NCBI RefSeq assembly: GCF_003576645.1
Contig: NC_044924.1
Coordinates: forward strand, 28,206,167 to 28,270,166
DNA from: Ipomoea triloba
Taxonomy: Eukaryota > Streptophyta > Magnoliopsida > Solanales > Convolvulaceae
DNA length: 64,000 nt
Direction of reading: 5' to 3'
In this document: one piece after another, positions 1 to 11,094 of the stretch
Layout: the number at the start of each line of letters is the position of its first letter
How positions within the stretch are numbered: position 1 is the stretch's first letter
The notes under the pieces: model-generated
Database searches by the model: none
What the model saw: only the letters and a program-made list of their open reading frames with translations
What the model was told of the DNA's origin: nothing
Made by a program: the position numbers and the translations under genes

Positions 1-344
1 GAGCTTTCATGATAGTCCATCTGAAATATTAATCTCCATTACCATATAAATATCTAACAATCCTCCACTATTTATATAGTAAAAATTTAATATTGTACCA
101 AGATATATCCAAAACTCATGCATAAATGAAAGTGTTTTAGAGATTGAATTTTCACATAGTATTATATGCGGCGATTCATCAATTCGGATTACAGTAATGG
201 ACGAACCTTGAATCACGCAGTCTTTGAAGAAATGTAGGTATAACACACATAAGTTTTACAATCATTACAACTCAAAGTAACTTAACACTATAAAGGCCAT
301 GTGTCCGTATCCACACCTCATGCTCACAGAGGCTAATCTTTTAT
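1..344. other. No recognisable feature
   Basis: AT-rich sequence. I see no coding similarity and no repeat boundary here. The 79-codon open frame on the minus strand has no recognisable domain. Confidence 0.5.
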
Positions 345-615
345 ATCATGCATGGCATTTTCTTCACGTTTTACCCATTCTATCAACTATTGTTTGTGCC
401 TAATGCTCTAGTTTGTGCCCCTTTTCCCTCTTCCATCAATCTTGTACAAGTCTATTTTGGTGTTTAAGTTGGCCGCCAATAGCTGCTTGAATTTTCCAAA
501 TTGACTGAAAACTCTATCAAAAAGTGCCATTCTACCACCTCGATCATATATAATCAGAGGAGATTTTGTCATCGAGACGTGTTATCCTAATTTGCAATAA
601 TCTGGTAACTTATCC
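345..615 (-). pseudogene. Plant mobile domain (PMD) exon-B relic
   Basis: Read on the minus strand, this encodes a decayed version of the segment at 18741-19088: a DKLPDYCK start, TKSPLIIYD, a degraded DRVFSQFGKF and the KIDGRGKRGT motif, with stop codons in between. It belongs to the PMD repeat family spread through this window. The plant mobile domain is known from MAIN/MAIL proteins and from some plant transposons. This copy is non-coding. Confidence 0.6.
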
Positions 616-899
616 ATCATATAGCAAAATAGACTTTGGTATATGCTATAATTTGCCTAGTTTTTCAAAGCCCTACCTAGCCTTGCCTATTTCCATCCAA
701 AATTTTGTGGAGAGAAAACAGGTTCTAAAAAGTCAAAGTTGGCAACCACCGAACAAGCCTAATGTAGAAAAAAGAGAAGCGAACAATTCTATTCTATTTT
801 TAAAAAATTATTTTAATTTCCATTACAAAAAAAAACATTTCCAGTTACTATCAATTTTACCAACCAATTGACCTAAATGCATCAATTTAACAATGACCT
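616..899. other. Unassigned AT-rich spacer
   Basis: No gene or repeat recognised. The 101-codon open frame starting at 566 overlaps the PMD relic and has no recognisable domain. Confidence 0.4.
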
Positions 900-1035
900 A
901 TTATTATTATTATTATTGTTGTTGTTGTTGTTGTTGTTGTTATTGTTATTATATATTATTGTTATTGTTATTATTACTACTACTACTATTACTATTACTA
1001 TTATTACTACTATTACTACTACTATTATTACAACT
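900..1035. repeat. TTA/TTG trinucleotide microsatellite
   Basis: A run of TTA, TTG and ACT/ATT triplets. It creates a spurious poly-Leu/Ile/Thr open frame. Confidence 0.95.
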
Positions 1036-1039
1036 ATTA

Positions 1040-1332
1040 GGAAAATTTGCATTTTTCGTCCCTAAGTTATAAGGTAATTGTAGAATTTGTACTTAAGTAT
1101 TGGTCATAGTCACTTTTTGTCCCTAAGTTATCATTGACGTTGCAATTTTCGTCCATTTACTAATAAACCATTATGGATGAAATTTGCAATTTTAGTATAA
1201 CTCAAAGACGAAAAGTAAGTACGAAAATGACGAAAAGTGCAACGCTAATGATAATTTAGGGACGAAAAGTGAGCATGATCAGCACTCATGTACGAATTCT
1301 ACAATTATCCTATGAAAAGTATAATTTTTCCC
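1040..1332. mobile_element. Foldback MITE, copy 1
   Basis: About 293 bases with long imperfect terminal inverted repeats. The left end GGAAAATTTGCATTTTTCGT is matched on the other strand by the right end, which finishes in TTTTTCCC. TTA lies on both sides, inside a TTA-rich microsatellite, so the true target-site duplication length cannot be fixed. There is no coding capacity. A second copy lies at 1838-2137. Tourist-like and Mutator-like MITEs are both possible. Confidence 0.7.
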
Positions 1333-1356
1333 TTATTATTGTTGTTGTTATAATAT

Positions 1357-1825
1357 GCTACTTTGGAGGATTGCAGAAGATATGGTAAGATTCGCAACCT
1401 AAATAGACGAATCAAAAGTGAATTGAAGGCCATTGTACATGCATTCAATATGAAACTTTAATTTAGCATTTGCAAGTTAAAATTAATTGAGTGCTCAATT
1501 TGATATAATTGTCAGGATCTTAAAGAGCTTCCAATTGATGGTTCCTTATAAGTATTTGCATGAAGTAGATCATCCAATCGCTCTTGAAAGTTTGACCTCT
1601 TTGAAATCTTTAGATTTATGAGGATGTTGTTATCTTCAAAGGTTTACCCTTCATTCTTTCTCATCTTCCTAATTCAAAAATTATCAAATTGGATGATTGG
1701 CAAATTCACTACCACAACTTCCTCATAGTAAAAACTGTCATTAAAAAAAATAGTAGATATACTAAGCTTCAAAAGACTTTAAAAGTTGTATATTCCCAAT
1801 TGCATAAGTTTGGTTGAGCCTATTA
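1357..1825 (+). pseudogene. Truncated TNL relic (upstream segment joined to LRR fragment)
   Basis: Bases 1357-1430 resemble 2167-2250, the region upstream of the intact TNL. From about 1445 the sequence switches to LRR-coding sequence like that around 5318-5780 of the intact gene: a degraded ICNLKSLE, then KELPID, then SLTSLKSLDL followed by a TGA, then a CCYLQ motif. It ends near 1820 with an NSLVE-like piece. The TIR, NB-ARC and most LRRs are missing. The best reading is the remnant of a neighbouring TNL reduced by internal deletion. Confidence 0.6.
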
Positions 1826-1837
1826 TTATTATTATTA

Positions 1838-2137
1838 GGAAAAATTGTATTTTTCGTCCTAAGTTATAATGTAATTGTAGAATTTGTACCTAAGTATTGG
1901 TCATACTCACTTTTCGTCCCTAATTTATTATTGACGTTGCAATTTTCGTCCATTTACTAATAAAACATTATGGATGAAATTTGCAATTTTAGTATCTCAG
2001 GGACAAAAAGTATATACGAAAATGATGAAAAGTGCAACACTAATGATAACTTAGAGACGAAAAGTGAGCATGATCAACACTCACATACGAATTCTACAAT
2101 TACCCTATAATTTAGGGATGAAAAGTGCAATTTTCCC
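1838..2137. mobile_element. Foldback MITE, copy 2
   Basis: About 300 bases, homologous end to end with 1040-1332, again ending in TTTTCCC. Its right-hand flank also matches that of copy 1, so the two copies probably spread by duplication of a larger segment and not by two insertions. Confidence 0.7.
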
Positions 2138-2638
2138 TTATTATTATTGTTGTTTTTGTTATAAAATGCTACTTTGAAAAAGAAAATTCCCACCACCCAT
2201 CCTTTGTAAGATTGCACAAGATATTGTAAGATTCAAAACCTAAATAGAGGGAATAAAAAAGGTATAGTTGGAAATTAAAAAGAAATGAAAAAAAAAATAT
2301 TCTGCGTGCTTAGCAATCTTACGTGGATCTTGGAATAATTGGGAAGATGATGAATTAAGATAGATCAAGTCAATGTACCAAAACTGAAAAAGGTGTAGTG
2401 GGAAAAAGACCATTTCAATACTCATTAATGCTCATTAAAGAATTGAAATTGAAGTCAATGGCTCCATGGGACAACATGTATTTGATTATTGCATTTTCTA
2501 AGCTTTAGGCAAGCTGCCTTCTTCTTCATCCTTTGCTAGTTTACTACACCGGCTTTTGTAGCTCTTTAAATCTTTAGTTAATAGCTCGTAAGGCATTCTG
2601 CTAGAAAATCTAGATAGATAGTATACTCAATTTCAATT
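2138..2638. promoter_or_regulatory. Upstream region of the TNL gene
   Basis: AT-rich intergenic DNA directly 5' of the TNL start. Bases 2167-2250 are a second copy of 1357-1430. I see no unambiguous TATA box. The 61-codon minus-strand open frame has no recognisable domain. Confidence 0.4.
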
Positions 2639-5600
2639 ATGGCATCATCATCATCTTCTTCTTCATATGCTTTTACATATGATGTTTTCTTGAGTTTTAG
2701 AGGTGAGACACGAGGATCTTTTTCTGATCATCTCTATGCAGATTTGAAGCGGGGTGGGATTAACACTTTTCGAGATGATGAATCGATTCGAAGAGGCGAG
2801 GATATTTCTAATGAGCTGTCTAAGGCCATAGAGGAGTCAAGGATATCTATCATCGTATTCTCCAAAGACTATGCCGGATCTAGATGGTGTCTAGATGAGC
2901 TCGTGAAGATCATGGAATGTAAACAGAAGTTGAACCAAGTTGTTTATCCTATATTTTACGATGTTGATCCTTCGGAAGTTCGAAAACAGACTGGCATGTT
3001 TGGTGATGCATTGACCCTACATAGTGAACGATTTGGGGATCAAAAAGTTAATGAGTGGAAAGTTGCACTCATTGCAGCTGCTAATTTGTCTGGATGGGAT
3101 TTACAAACCGTGAAAAATGGGTAATCCTAACTCTCTTAAATTTTCTTCTATATTTGGATATTTGTCACAATCTAACACACTTACTCATATAGTAAATTCA
3201 TATTTATGGTAATTTTTTAAATAAAAAATTTAAAAATAATTGGAGAAGAATCTGCATCTGCTTTTAATTAATTTTTGCTTGTAGGTTCTGAACATAAATC
3301 TGTATTTGAAAATCGAATTTTCTGTAGAATTTGATTTGTATCCATGGATCAATAATGAGCTGTTTTCTTGTATTGACAGTGTTCTATATTTTAAAGATGG
3401 AAATTTCTTTCATACTTTTAGCCTATAAGTATGCATGAATTATACACTCACATCTTAATTTTGTGCTTTTTTCCCTTTTTTTTTCTTTTAAATATATGCC
3501 AGGTATGAGTCAAAGTTCATTGAGGCAATTACTAAAGATGTGCTAGGGGTGCTGAATTTTGTGCCCATGAATGTTGCAAAACATCCCGTTGGAATTAATT
3601 CTCGTGTTCAAGATATACTTGATTTATTGCAAACTCAAACAAATGATAGTGTTCGAATGATTGGAATTTTTGGCATGGGTGGTGTGGGAAAATCAACCCT
3701 TGCTAAGGCCATATACAATCATTTGATCATGAGTTGTCACGAGTTTGAAGGTAGTTGCTTTGTTGCAAAAATTAGACAAGAAGTTTCTAATAAGGGGCAC
3801 AAAGGCCTAGTTGGTTTACAAGAAATGCTTCTTCGCAAAACACTCAAGAGAAAGATGTTTGAAATTGATAACGTTGATGAAGGAATAAGTTTAATCAAAA
3901 GAACATTGCAATCAAAAAAGGTTCTTATTGTTCTTGATGACATAGACCACATAACTCAACTAGAATCATTAGCAGGACAACGGAATTGGTTTGGTTCAGG
4001 TAGTACAATTATACTAACAACTAGAGATGTTCACCTGTTGAATGACCTTGGAACACAAGAGAAGTACATGGTTAAAACATTAAGCATTGATGATTCGTTG
4101 CAACTCTTATGTTGGCATGCTTTTGGAGTTCCTGTACCATTAGAGGAGTATAATGAATTATCCAAAAGGATAGCAAGTTATAGTGGCGGACTTCCATTAG
4201 CACTTACAATTATAGGTTCTCATTTGCGTGGAAGATCTGTGCAAGAGTGGTTCGAAGATGCTGAGAAGTTAAGAAGTAATCCTCATGAAGATGTTCAAAA
4301 AATGCTTAAAATAAGTTATGATGCACTTGATGATGATACTAAGAACATCTTTCTTGATATTGCTTGTTTTTTTGTTGGGCATGACAAAAAGGACACTGCT
4401 ATGATATTGAAAGCTTGTGGTTTTCATGCTAAAAGTGGAATAAGAAGTTTGATAGAAAGATGTTTGTTAGCAATACATGGTGGTGGAGAATCTGACAGGC
4501 TTGAGATGCATGATTTAGTACGGGATATGGGAAGAGAAATTGTTCGAAAGGAATCTCCAAAACATCCTGGCCAACGAAGTAGATTGATTGAGCGGAATGA
4601 TGTCTTTGATGTTCTTGAAGGCAACAAGGTAAACCATTTCTTTTCTCTATGAGTCATTAATCTAGCTAATTCATTTGCTAGTAATATTTAGTTTTATTAA
4701 AGATTTTAAAAGATCTAAAATATTGCAATATAAAATTCTTTATTTTTAGGGCACGGAAGCAATTGAAGGGGTGCTTGTAAATTCAGAAGTCCTAAAGAAT
4801 GTGGTTTTGAATACCAAAGTATTCACAAGGATGGTAAAGGTAAGAATACTTATAATGGATGGTGTGCTTCTTAAAGGATCTTTTAAATATTTGCCCAATA
4901 CGCTTAGGCTATTTAGATTGCATAACTGTCAATTGAGCCGCATATCATCTGATTTTCGCTTTGAGAAACTTGCTGAGTTAGACTTGGAAGGTAGCAATAT
5001 CGAAGAATTTCAACCCAACATGCAGGTTAGTATGCCTAATGTTTCTTTTAACTTTACATATTTCCTAAGAACTTTGACTAGAAAAATAGAAAAACTAATT
5101 AAATCTTCTACTACTGTATTTCACCAGCATTTTAGGTGCTTGAAGATCTTAAAGTTTGATAGGTGTAAACAACTTAAGAAAATGCCGGACTTCACCGGGG
5201 CAGAGAATCTCAAGACATTATCATTCAAATCTTGTTTGAATTTGGTAAAGGTGCACCCATCGATTGGAGTTTTGAAAAAACTTGTTAAGCTAGATCTCAT
5301 GGAATGCATGAAAGTGAAGGAGCTTCCAAATAACATTTGCAATTTAAAATCACTCGAGATTTTAAGTTTGCGCGGTTGCGAAAAGCTGAAGGAGCTTCCA
5401 ATTGAATTGGGAAAATTAGAGCAACTAATAGAATTAGATGCTTATGGAACTGCAGTCTCACATATACCCTTTTCTTTGGGATGTTTGAGAAATCTACAGA
5501 CATTGTACATGTGGTCACACAACAAGGGGTTAGTACAATCAAAATCAAAACCTCAACTTCTTCAACTTTTCTCAAGAAGAAATCCTAGTGATCCAGGTGG

Positions 5601-7076
5601 TTTTGTTCCACCTTCATTTGTGAATTTATGCTCCTTGAAACATCTAATTGTGTCTTACAACTATCTGGGTGAGGTAGATCTTGGGACCTCTCTTGGGAAT
5701 CTAAGCTCATTGGAAAATTTAGATTTATCAGGAAGATGCTATCTTCAAAGCTTACCTTTCGGCCTTTCTCATCTTTCCAATTTGACAAGGCTCTATTTGA
5801 ACAATTGGCGAAATCTTAAAGCACTTCAAGACCTTCCTCCTAATTTGAATCTACTCTCCGCAGAAAATTGTGTGTCATTGGAAAAAATAGCAGATATATC
5901 AAACTTGAGACAACTTAGAGAGTTGAACTTTGAGAATTGCAAAAGTTTGGTTGAGCTTCCAGGGGTGGGGAGTCTTGAATTCTTACAATGTCTTGCAATA
6001 GCAAACTGCAGTGCTTTGAGTATTCCTTTGATTGAAAATTGGTACAAGGTTAGTTATATATATGTTATGTTCTCTCCCATGATCCATCTCTCACTTTAAT
6101 TGGTATTAATTGGCATACTGTAATCCATAATGTAGGCACGTTGTGAAGGTGATAATCTCAAGATTTGGGTTCAAGTCATTAGATATGTAAGTTGCAGTAT
6201 TCCAACACTTTTGAGGATGATTATGAACTCCTTGATAGTGTTAGACATATCTCTTTGATGCTAAAATATGACAAATTATACCATTGATCAGGGTCTACCT
6301 TGCATTGTAAACTCTGGTCCAAAAATAACCTTCATATTATGTGTCAGCAATTATCAAGTTATTTGTTTATATGTACAGAAATGTAGGTACATAATGTGTT
6401 AAATGAAGGTACAAATTTGTTGTATCACGATTTACAATGCAATATGAACCATATTCCATAGTATAACAATTGCTATAATATCCTATGAGACTATCTCTCA
6501 CAGAAAAACGGGTCAAGTCTTTCATATGCATTACACTTTTCCCTCTTAAGTTACAATTTTTTTATAAGTAACTTTTCAACTCCTAATATTAAATTTTGAT
6601 TTAAAAAGTATCAAATTTTTTCCCAGAAGTATTATGTATTACATTTTCTAGCATAAGCCATATTGAACCGACCCGTTTCACACGAGACTCGATCACCCTC
6701 TTTGATTTGGTGTTGTGTTATATTGTAGGTAAGTTCTGTAAGTTGCAGAATTCCAACAGATTTAAGGCAGTATGGGTTCGAAATGTTGTTCCCACTCTTG
6801 AACGATGATCACATTAATGGAGTTGGTGTTAGTGTGAGAAGCAAAAGCAGTGGGGCTTGGATTGTAAAGGAACCTCCTCAAACTCAATATATTGGGATCA
6901 AAGAATATGAGGAAATTGAATTTGAGATCCCAACAAGGATTGAACAAGTAATGGAGGTGTATGCACATTTCCATGGTGTGCAGAAGATACTTTGTGTAGT
7001 TGAAATACATAGAAACAGAGATGGAGAAGTGAGGTTCTTCCCATCCAACAGGGGATGGATTGCTGCTGCATCTTAA
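2639..7076 (+). CDS. TIR-NBS-LRR (TNL) disease-resistance protein, six exons
   Basis: Predicted intracellular immune receptor. TNLs detect pathogen effectors, and their TIR domain is an NAD-cleaving enzyme. Exons that join in frame with GT/AG borders are 2639-3120, 3503-4628, 4750-5025, 5128-6048, 6136-6186 and 6729-7076, giving about 1,067 residues, a normal full length. The TIR domain (residues 14-160) has YDVFLSFRGETR and SRWCLDEL; Glu87 is the expected catalytic residue. NB-ARC: P-loop GMGGVGKST (218-226), kinase-2 VLIVLDDID (301-309), RNBS-B GSTIILTTRD (327-336), GLPLA (390-394), FLDIACFF (444-451) and MHD (496-498). LRRs run from about residue 555 to 950, followed by a post-LRR (C-JID-like) domain in the last exon. 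The start is the first ATG, just before a Ser-rich leader. No stop or frameshift interrupts the model. Exon 5 and the last acceptor are the least certain parts. Expression is not shown. Confidence 0.9.
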
Positions 7077-7164
7077 TTTACCCACTCACCATCTTCAATT
7101 ACGCCTGTTAGAGTAGATAGGAATACTATAGTTATACTTTTGTTTTGAAAACACTGAAAGAGTT

Positions 7165-7245
7165 GTATATATACCCAATTGCAATAGTTTGGTTGAGCTT
7201 CCAAGATTAGAGAGTCTTGAATCTTTATAAATAGATGGAGACAAG
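7165..7245 (+). pseudogene. LRR fragment of another TNL
   Basis: Encodes NCNSLVELPRLESLESL and then a stop. This matches the LRR piece near 5936-5990 of the intact gene and the end of the relic at 1785-1825. It lies 90 bases beyond the TNL stop and is out of any gene context, so it is a remnant of a tandem TNL cluster. Confidence 0.6.
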
Positions 7246-7253
7246 ATTGAGCA

Positions 7254-7460
7254 ATGGCAGAGGAGGGAAGAAATTGGGGGAAGTTTTTAAAGGGTGCGAA
7301 GTTTTCAAAATATCCATGGTTTAAACAGTTGTTAACATTATTATATCACAAAAGGACTAAATTGGCTAAAGTTAGAAAGATTGAAGGATCAGTTTTGTTC
7401 AAATTGAAAACCAAGGACTACATTACATATCCGCTACTAATTGAGAGACTAAAAATGTGA
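7254..7460 (+). CDS. Hypothetical short ORF, probably not a gene
   Basis: A 68-codon basic open frame (MAEEGRNWGKF start) follows the LRR fragment. No domain is recognised. An overlapping frame continues the LRR relic (GDKIEQWQRREE and then a stop), so this is more likely decayed TNL 3' sequence than a protein. Confidence 0.15.
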   Translation: MAEEGRNWGKFLKGAKFSKYPWFKQLLTLLYHKRTKLAKVRKIEGSVLFKLKTKDYITYPLLIERLKM

Positions 7461-7559
7461 TTTCTCCTATTATTTAGTACTCTCTTTGTTTTTATTTGTC
7501 TGGTTCAATTAACATTGACACTTTCAAATCCTAGCCTTAATTTGGCTAAGAAACATAGT

Positions 7560-7975
7560 CTTATCTTGTTGTTCGAAGTGTCGGGGAATAACACTCCACC
7601 TTGTAATTGCATGATATACAGTTGGACCATGTAGGTGTTGCACGGCTTCATTAGTCGAATGCTCTGTTAGTTTTGTAGACATGTCAAGATCAAATGAGAG
7701 ATGTTGGAAATTGAGTTACTACTGAGTCTAATGTCAACGAGGTGATGACATATGGCACATCACTCATCATTTGTCCGCATTTGGAAACCTCGTCACTCAT
7801 GCCTTCAAGGTGGGCAGTCCTAATTAATAAGATCGAGAATCTCCCAATCTTGCAATGGGATGGCGACTTCCCCAAATGGAAGTTCGAAACAATGGGCCTC
7901 TAGGCACCATCTCTCCACCATGCAATGATCAAAGCCCGTATCATTTCCCATGACAACCCATTAAAGTCTGCTGGT
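7560..7975 (-). pseudogene. PMD exon-A relic
   Basis: Minus-strand sequence matches the N-terminal PMD segment at 17705-18115: a damaged HGMVERW-type motif, FHLGKSPSHC in place of the LPFGE-VTITLQ motif, and the downstream THLI/MCLQN-like stretch. Stops and frameshifts are present. Confidence 0.6.
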
Positions 7976-8009
7976 TAATTGAATATAATAGCCACAACCC
8001 GACTATCGT

Positions 8010-8985
8010 CAAATTCTTGCATCTAAATCCTCAAATCCTCCTCTCAGAAAAAAAATCTTCAAATTCTTTTAGGGAATTGAATCTTCCACCGTACCGATGA
8101 ACACACACTGCACCATCCTTGCATTCAACCACTTCACCAACATTTGAGACACATAAATTAATCACAGCTAAACAAACCATCCACTCAAGTCTCCTTTCTT
8201 CATCATTGCCACCATCACCATATGGCAGGATGCCATTGCGTTGAGTTTCAAGTCTCCTTTCTTCCACTGGCTTTGAGGGTCAAAGCTTTAACACTTATAT
8301 ATTATAAATACTTATAGTCAGAGGCCAAATATATAATATTTGGACCATTTAAATTATACAATTAACAAATTCATCAATTTCTAACACATTATTTGGCCGA
8401 ATTATACACGACCCCAGTCAATCCAATGGGCTTCAAAATTTTAATATCCACATCGTGTTATTTCATCATCACTTCTCACTAACCCTTTGCTATGTTTGCT
8501 GAGAGCTCAACTAGATCTGGTCGCAGTTCACCACGTACAATTATTGCTTCTCAAAGCTTTAACACACGCTTCCTGAATGGCAGCATTGCCTTCACCTGCA
8601 TTTCCAACTTTCTCCAAACCATCTCTAGCCATCCTACTTAATTGTGCTATGCATAACCCTCACCTGCATTAATCAAACAAAAATTTCTTGAATTGGATTA
8701 ATTAATAATGTTCAGAATCATAATAATGCTTCCATAATCCCTCAATGATTATGCCAAATTTATTATGTTTTAACTTACCAAGTGTTCTAGTTTTCATGCT
8801 AAAGGCATGAATCCTCTTTTGGTCATTATCATTACAAAGGTGCAGCGGACCGGGTAATACAAAAACAAAATACTTTTTTCTATTTTAATATTATTTACTT
8901 CTTTATTGTATTGGTTATTAATTTTGTGTTCTTGTTTCTTCTAAGAGTGGTGCTTATTCAGCCATATTTAATTTTTAACACAAGG
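8010..8985 (-). repeat. PMD-family block (exon-B tail, spacer, exon C)
   Basis: Three joined pieces of the family. Bases 8031-8270 (minus) carry CKDGAVCVH and SLKEFEDFF, the segment that recurs as the 'tail' repeat. Bases 8285-8580 are homologous to 22500-22960, and here lack the SINE present there. Bases 8555-8985 are homologous to 51365-51830, 40430-40850 and, inverted, 61450-61620, and carry the minus-strand motif RMARDGLEKVGNAGEGNAAI. I do not recognise the exon-C protein family. Confidence 0.55.
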
Positions 8986-9037
8986 TCCTGGATTAGTACA
9001 ATTTCTTTTTTCTTTTTTTTTTTTTTTTTTTTTTTTT

Positions 9038-9306
9038 NNNNNNNNNNNNNNNNNNNNNNNNNNNNNNNNNNNNNNNNNNNNNNNNNNNNNNNNNNNNNNN
9101 NNNNNNNNNNNNNNNNNNNNNNNNNNNNNNNNNNNNNNNNNNNNNNNNNNNNNNNNNNNNNNNNNNNNNNNNNNNNNNNNNNNNNNNNNNNNNNNNNNNN
9201 NNNNNNNNNNNNNNNNNNNNNNNNNNNNNNNNNNNNNNNNNNNNNNNNNNNNNNNNNNNNNNNNNNNNNNNNNNNNNNNNNNNNNNNNNNNNNNNNNNNN
9301 NNNNNN
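9038..9306. other. Assembly gap (269 Ns) inside a poly-T tract
   Basis: Undetermined bases flanked by T-runs on both sides. The open frames crossing it are artefacts. Confidence 0.98.
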
Positions 9307-9394
9307 TTTTTTTTTTTTTTTTTTTTTTTTGAGAAAACGGTTAGTACAATTTCATATATGCAGGCATGCAACTCTATGCAAATTCTTTTATGAA

Positions 9395-9560
9395 GTCTTC
9401 AATTAATGCACACACACAGCACCATCCATGCACAAATCTTGTACTAAACTTCAGAAATGGTGAGTTTGTCAAATTTTCAATTTTTTTTCGTCTGAAGCAC
9501 ATGTCAGTACATATGACTTACATTTCTCGTATTTATTAGTACATACGACAAACCCAAGGG
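9395..9560 (-). repeat. PMD-family tail repeat
   Basis: Contains the recurring GCACCATCC-TGCACAAATCTTG core, then GTGAGTTTGTCAAATT and a T-run, then ACATGTCAGTACATA. The same order occurs near 10130, 15845, 52645 and 55675. Read on the minus strand it gives a decayed FNARFVQGWC-type peptide. Confidence 0.6.
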
Positions 9561-10034
9561 TTCAAAACCGGATGGCTCCGGTTCCATAACCGTAAAAAAA
9601 AAATATGTTTAAAATTTAAAAGCCATTGATTGTTACTTGAATGCAGTGGTTGTCCACTTGTCCAGCATGTTCAGTAGGACTGTAGGAGCTTGAGACTGCA
9701 ACTTCCAAGAATAATGGTATCAACCAAAAATAATGATAAAATAAGCATGCAATGCAAGCCCCATTGTTGAAAAACCCCCAAAAATGAAATAAAAAGTTAA
9801 AAGCTGTATCAATGATCAAATTAAAGTGGGAATCATCATATTCCGGGAGGAAAGCAGATTAAAGCAAAAAAAAAAATGCAAACCTGTACTTGTTGGGTAT
9901 GTTAGTAGTTATGCTATCTGATCTCCGGAATCTGATTCCTTAATCTATTTTTCATTTATTATGAAACACTAAATTTTGATTATCCAAAATTGCTCAAATC
10001 AACTGAAAAAGTCTAATCAAACATTTTTCAAACA
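9561..10034. other. Unassigned sequence
   Basis: No gene recognised. From about 9960 the sequence resembles 15680-15770 (CCAAAATTGGTCAAATC-like), so the PMD-family block may extend into it. Confidence 0.4.
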
Positions 10035-10430
10035 CTCCTTTGCTATAAAATTCTTGCACCTAAATTTTCAAATTCTTCTCTCAAAAGAAAAATGAAAAAA
10101 ATATCCTCAAATTCTTTTAGGAATCTTCAATTTATGCACACACACACAGAGCATCATCCTTGCACAAATCTTACATTGAACTTCACAGGCGGTGAGTTTG
10201 TCAAATTCTAACTCTTTTTTTTTTTTGGCCTGAAACACATTAGTATATACAAATTTGTTTCTCGTATTTATTACGAATTTAGGACATAGGACAACAGCAA
10301 GTGCAACTTTATTCTTGATACCTCCCTGACCTTTGACAACTTTGGCTACTTAGCTGTTGTTGTTGCATTTGTAAGAGTAGATTGGCATGCAGCAAACAAT
10401 AGTGTTGCTTAGCTTGGCTGCATGGATAAT
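10035..10430 (-). repeat. PMD-family tail repeat, longer copy
   Basis: Same order as 15690-16130: ATTCTTGCACCTAAATTTTC, the GCACCATCC core, GTGAGTTTGTCAAATT, then TTATTCTTGATACC and AGATTGGCATGCAGCAAACA. No intact reading frame. Confidence 0.6.
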
Positions 10431-10439
10431 CCCTACCAA

Positions 10440-10556
10440 TTTGTTTTGCCCTGCAATGAATAAGATGAGGAAGACGGCGGTGGCAAGAAGATGAGGAAGA
10501 CAGCGATGGAGAAGAAGATCAGAAAGACGACTATAGCAAAGAAGATGCAGAAGACT
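10440..10556. repeat. GAAGATGAGGAAGAC-type imperfect minisatellite
   Basis: Degenerate purine-rich units built on AAGATGAGGAAGACGGC. A related stretch lies at 14795-14945. In one minus-strand frame it produces a spurious Phe/Ile/Pro-rich peptide. Confidence 0.7.
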
Positions 10557-10708
10557 GTGAGTCTCGTGAGACCTTTCGTAAATGCACAGAAGCTACTACA
10601 TGAATTCACATATGGTAGATTGTGTGCATTTAAGGGGGTGTACTGCACACAATCTAGTCTGTGTGTGTAGTAGCTTTTGTGCATTTATTTAGGGTCTCAA
10701 GGGACTCA
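10557..10708. mobile_element. Small foldback element
   Basis: An inverted repeat of about 150 bases. GAGACC-TTTCG-TAAATGCAC followed by AGCTACTACA on the left is matched by the reverse complement of TGTAGTAGCT and GTGCATTTATTTAGGGTCTC on the right. The inner arms TAGATTGTGTGCA and TGCACACAATCTA also pair. No coding capacity. Confidence 0.65.
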
Positions 10709-10723
10709 GGTGGTCTCATTTGG

Positions 10724-10724
10724 T

Positions 10725-10778
<54 letters not shown>

Positions 10779-10780
10779 AT
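10724..10780. repeat. (CT)n-(TA)n microsatellite
   Basis: A run of CT dinucleotides passes directly into a run of TA dinucleotides. Confidence 0.95.
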
Positions 10781-11094
10781 TTATAAAATTTGACATGTTG
10801 AGGGTCTAATTGTACCTTCTAAAAATTTAAGGGCCTAATTGACTTTTAACGTAAAGTTTAGGTGCCTGACCTTTTTCCCTATATAAATATACTTGTCATG
10901 AAAAATTATATGCATGTGGTTCAATTTGTTTGGGTATTGTTCAACTAGTGGGCACAGTGGACATGGTCAATGTCTTTGGCCTGGGTTGAAAATGAAGATA
11001 TTATAAGAAAGGGGAAAAAACATTATATAAGATTTTGAGATAAATTAATCCATTCCTATATTAATAAAAGCAGTTCTGCACTTAATTTCTGAAA
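10781..11094. other. Unassigned AT-rich spacer
   Basis: No gene or repeat boundary recognised. Confidence 0.4.

Noticed and set aside
877..1065. 62-codon poly-Leu/Ile/Thr open frame
   Set aside because: It is the translation of a TTA/TTG/ACT microsatellite.
8911..9393. Open frames of 137-160 codons across the N gap
   Set aside because: They consist of undetermined residues plus poly-Phe or poly-Lys from the flanking T-run.
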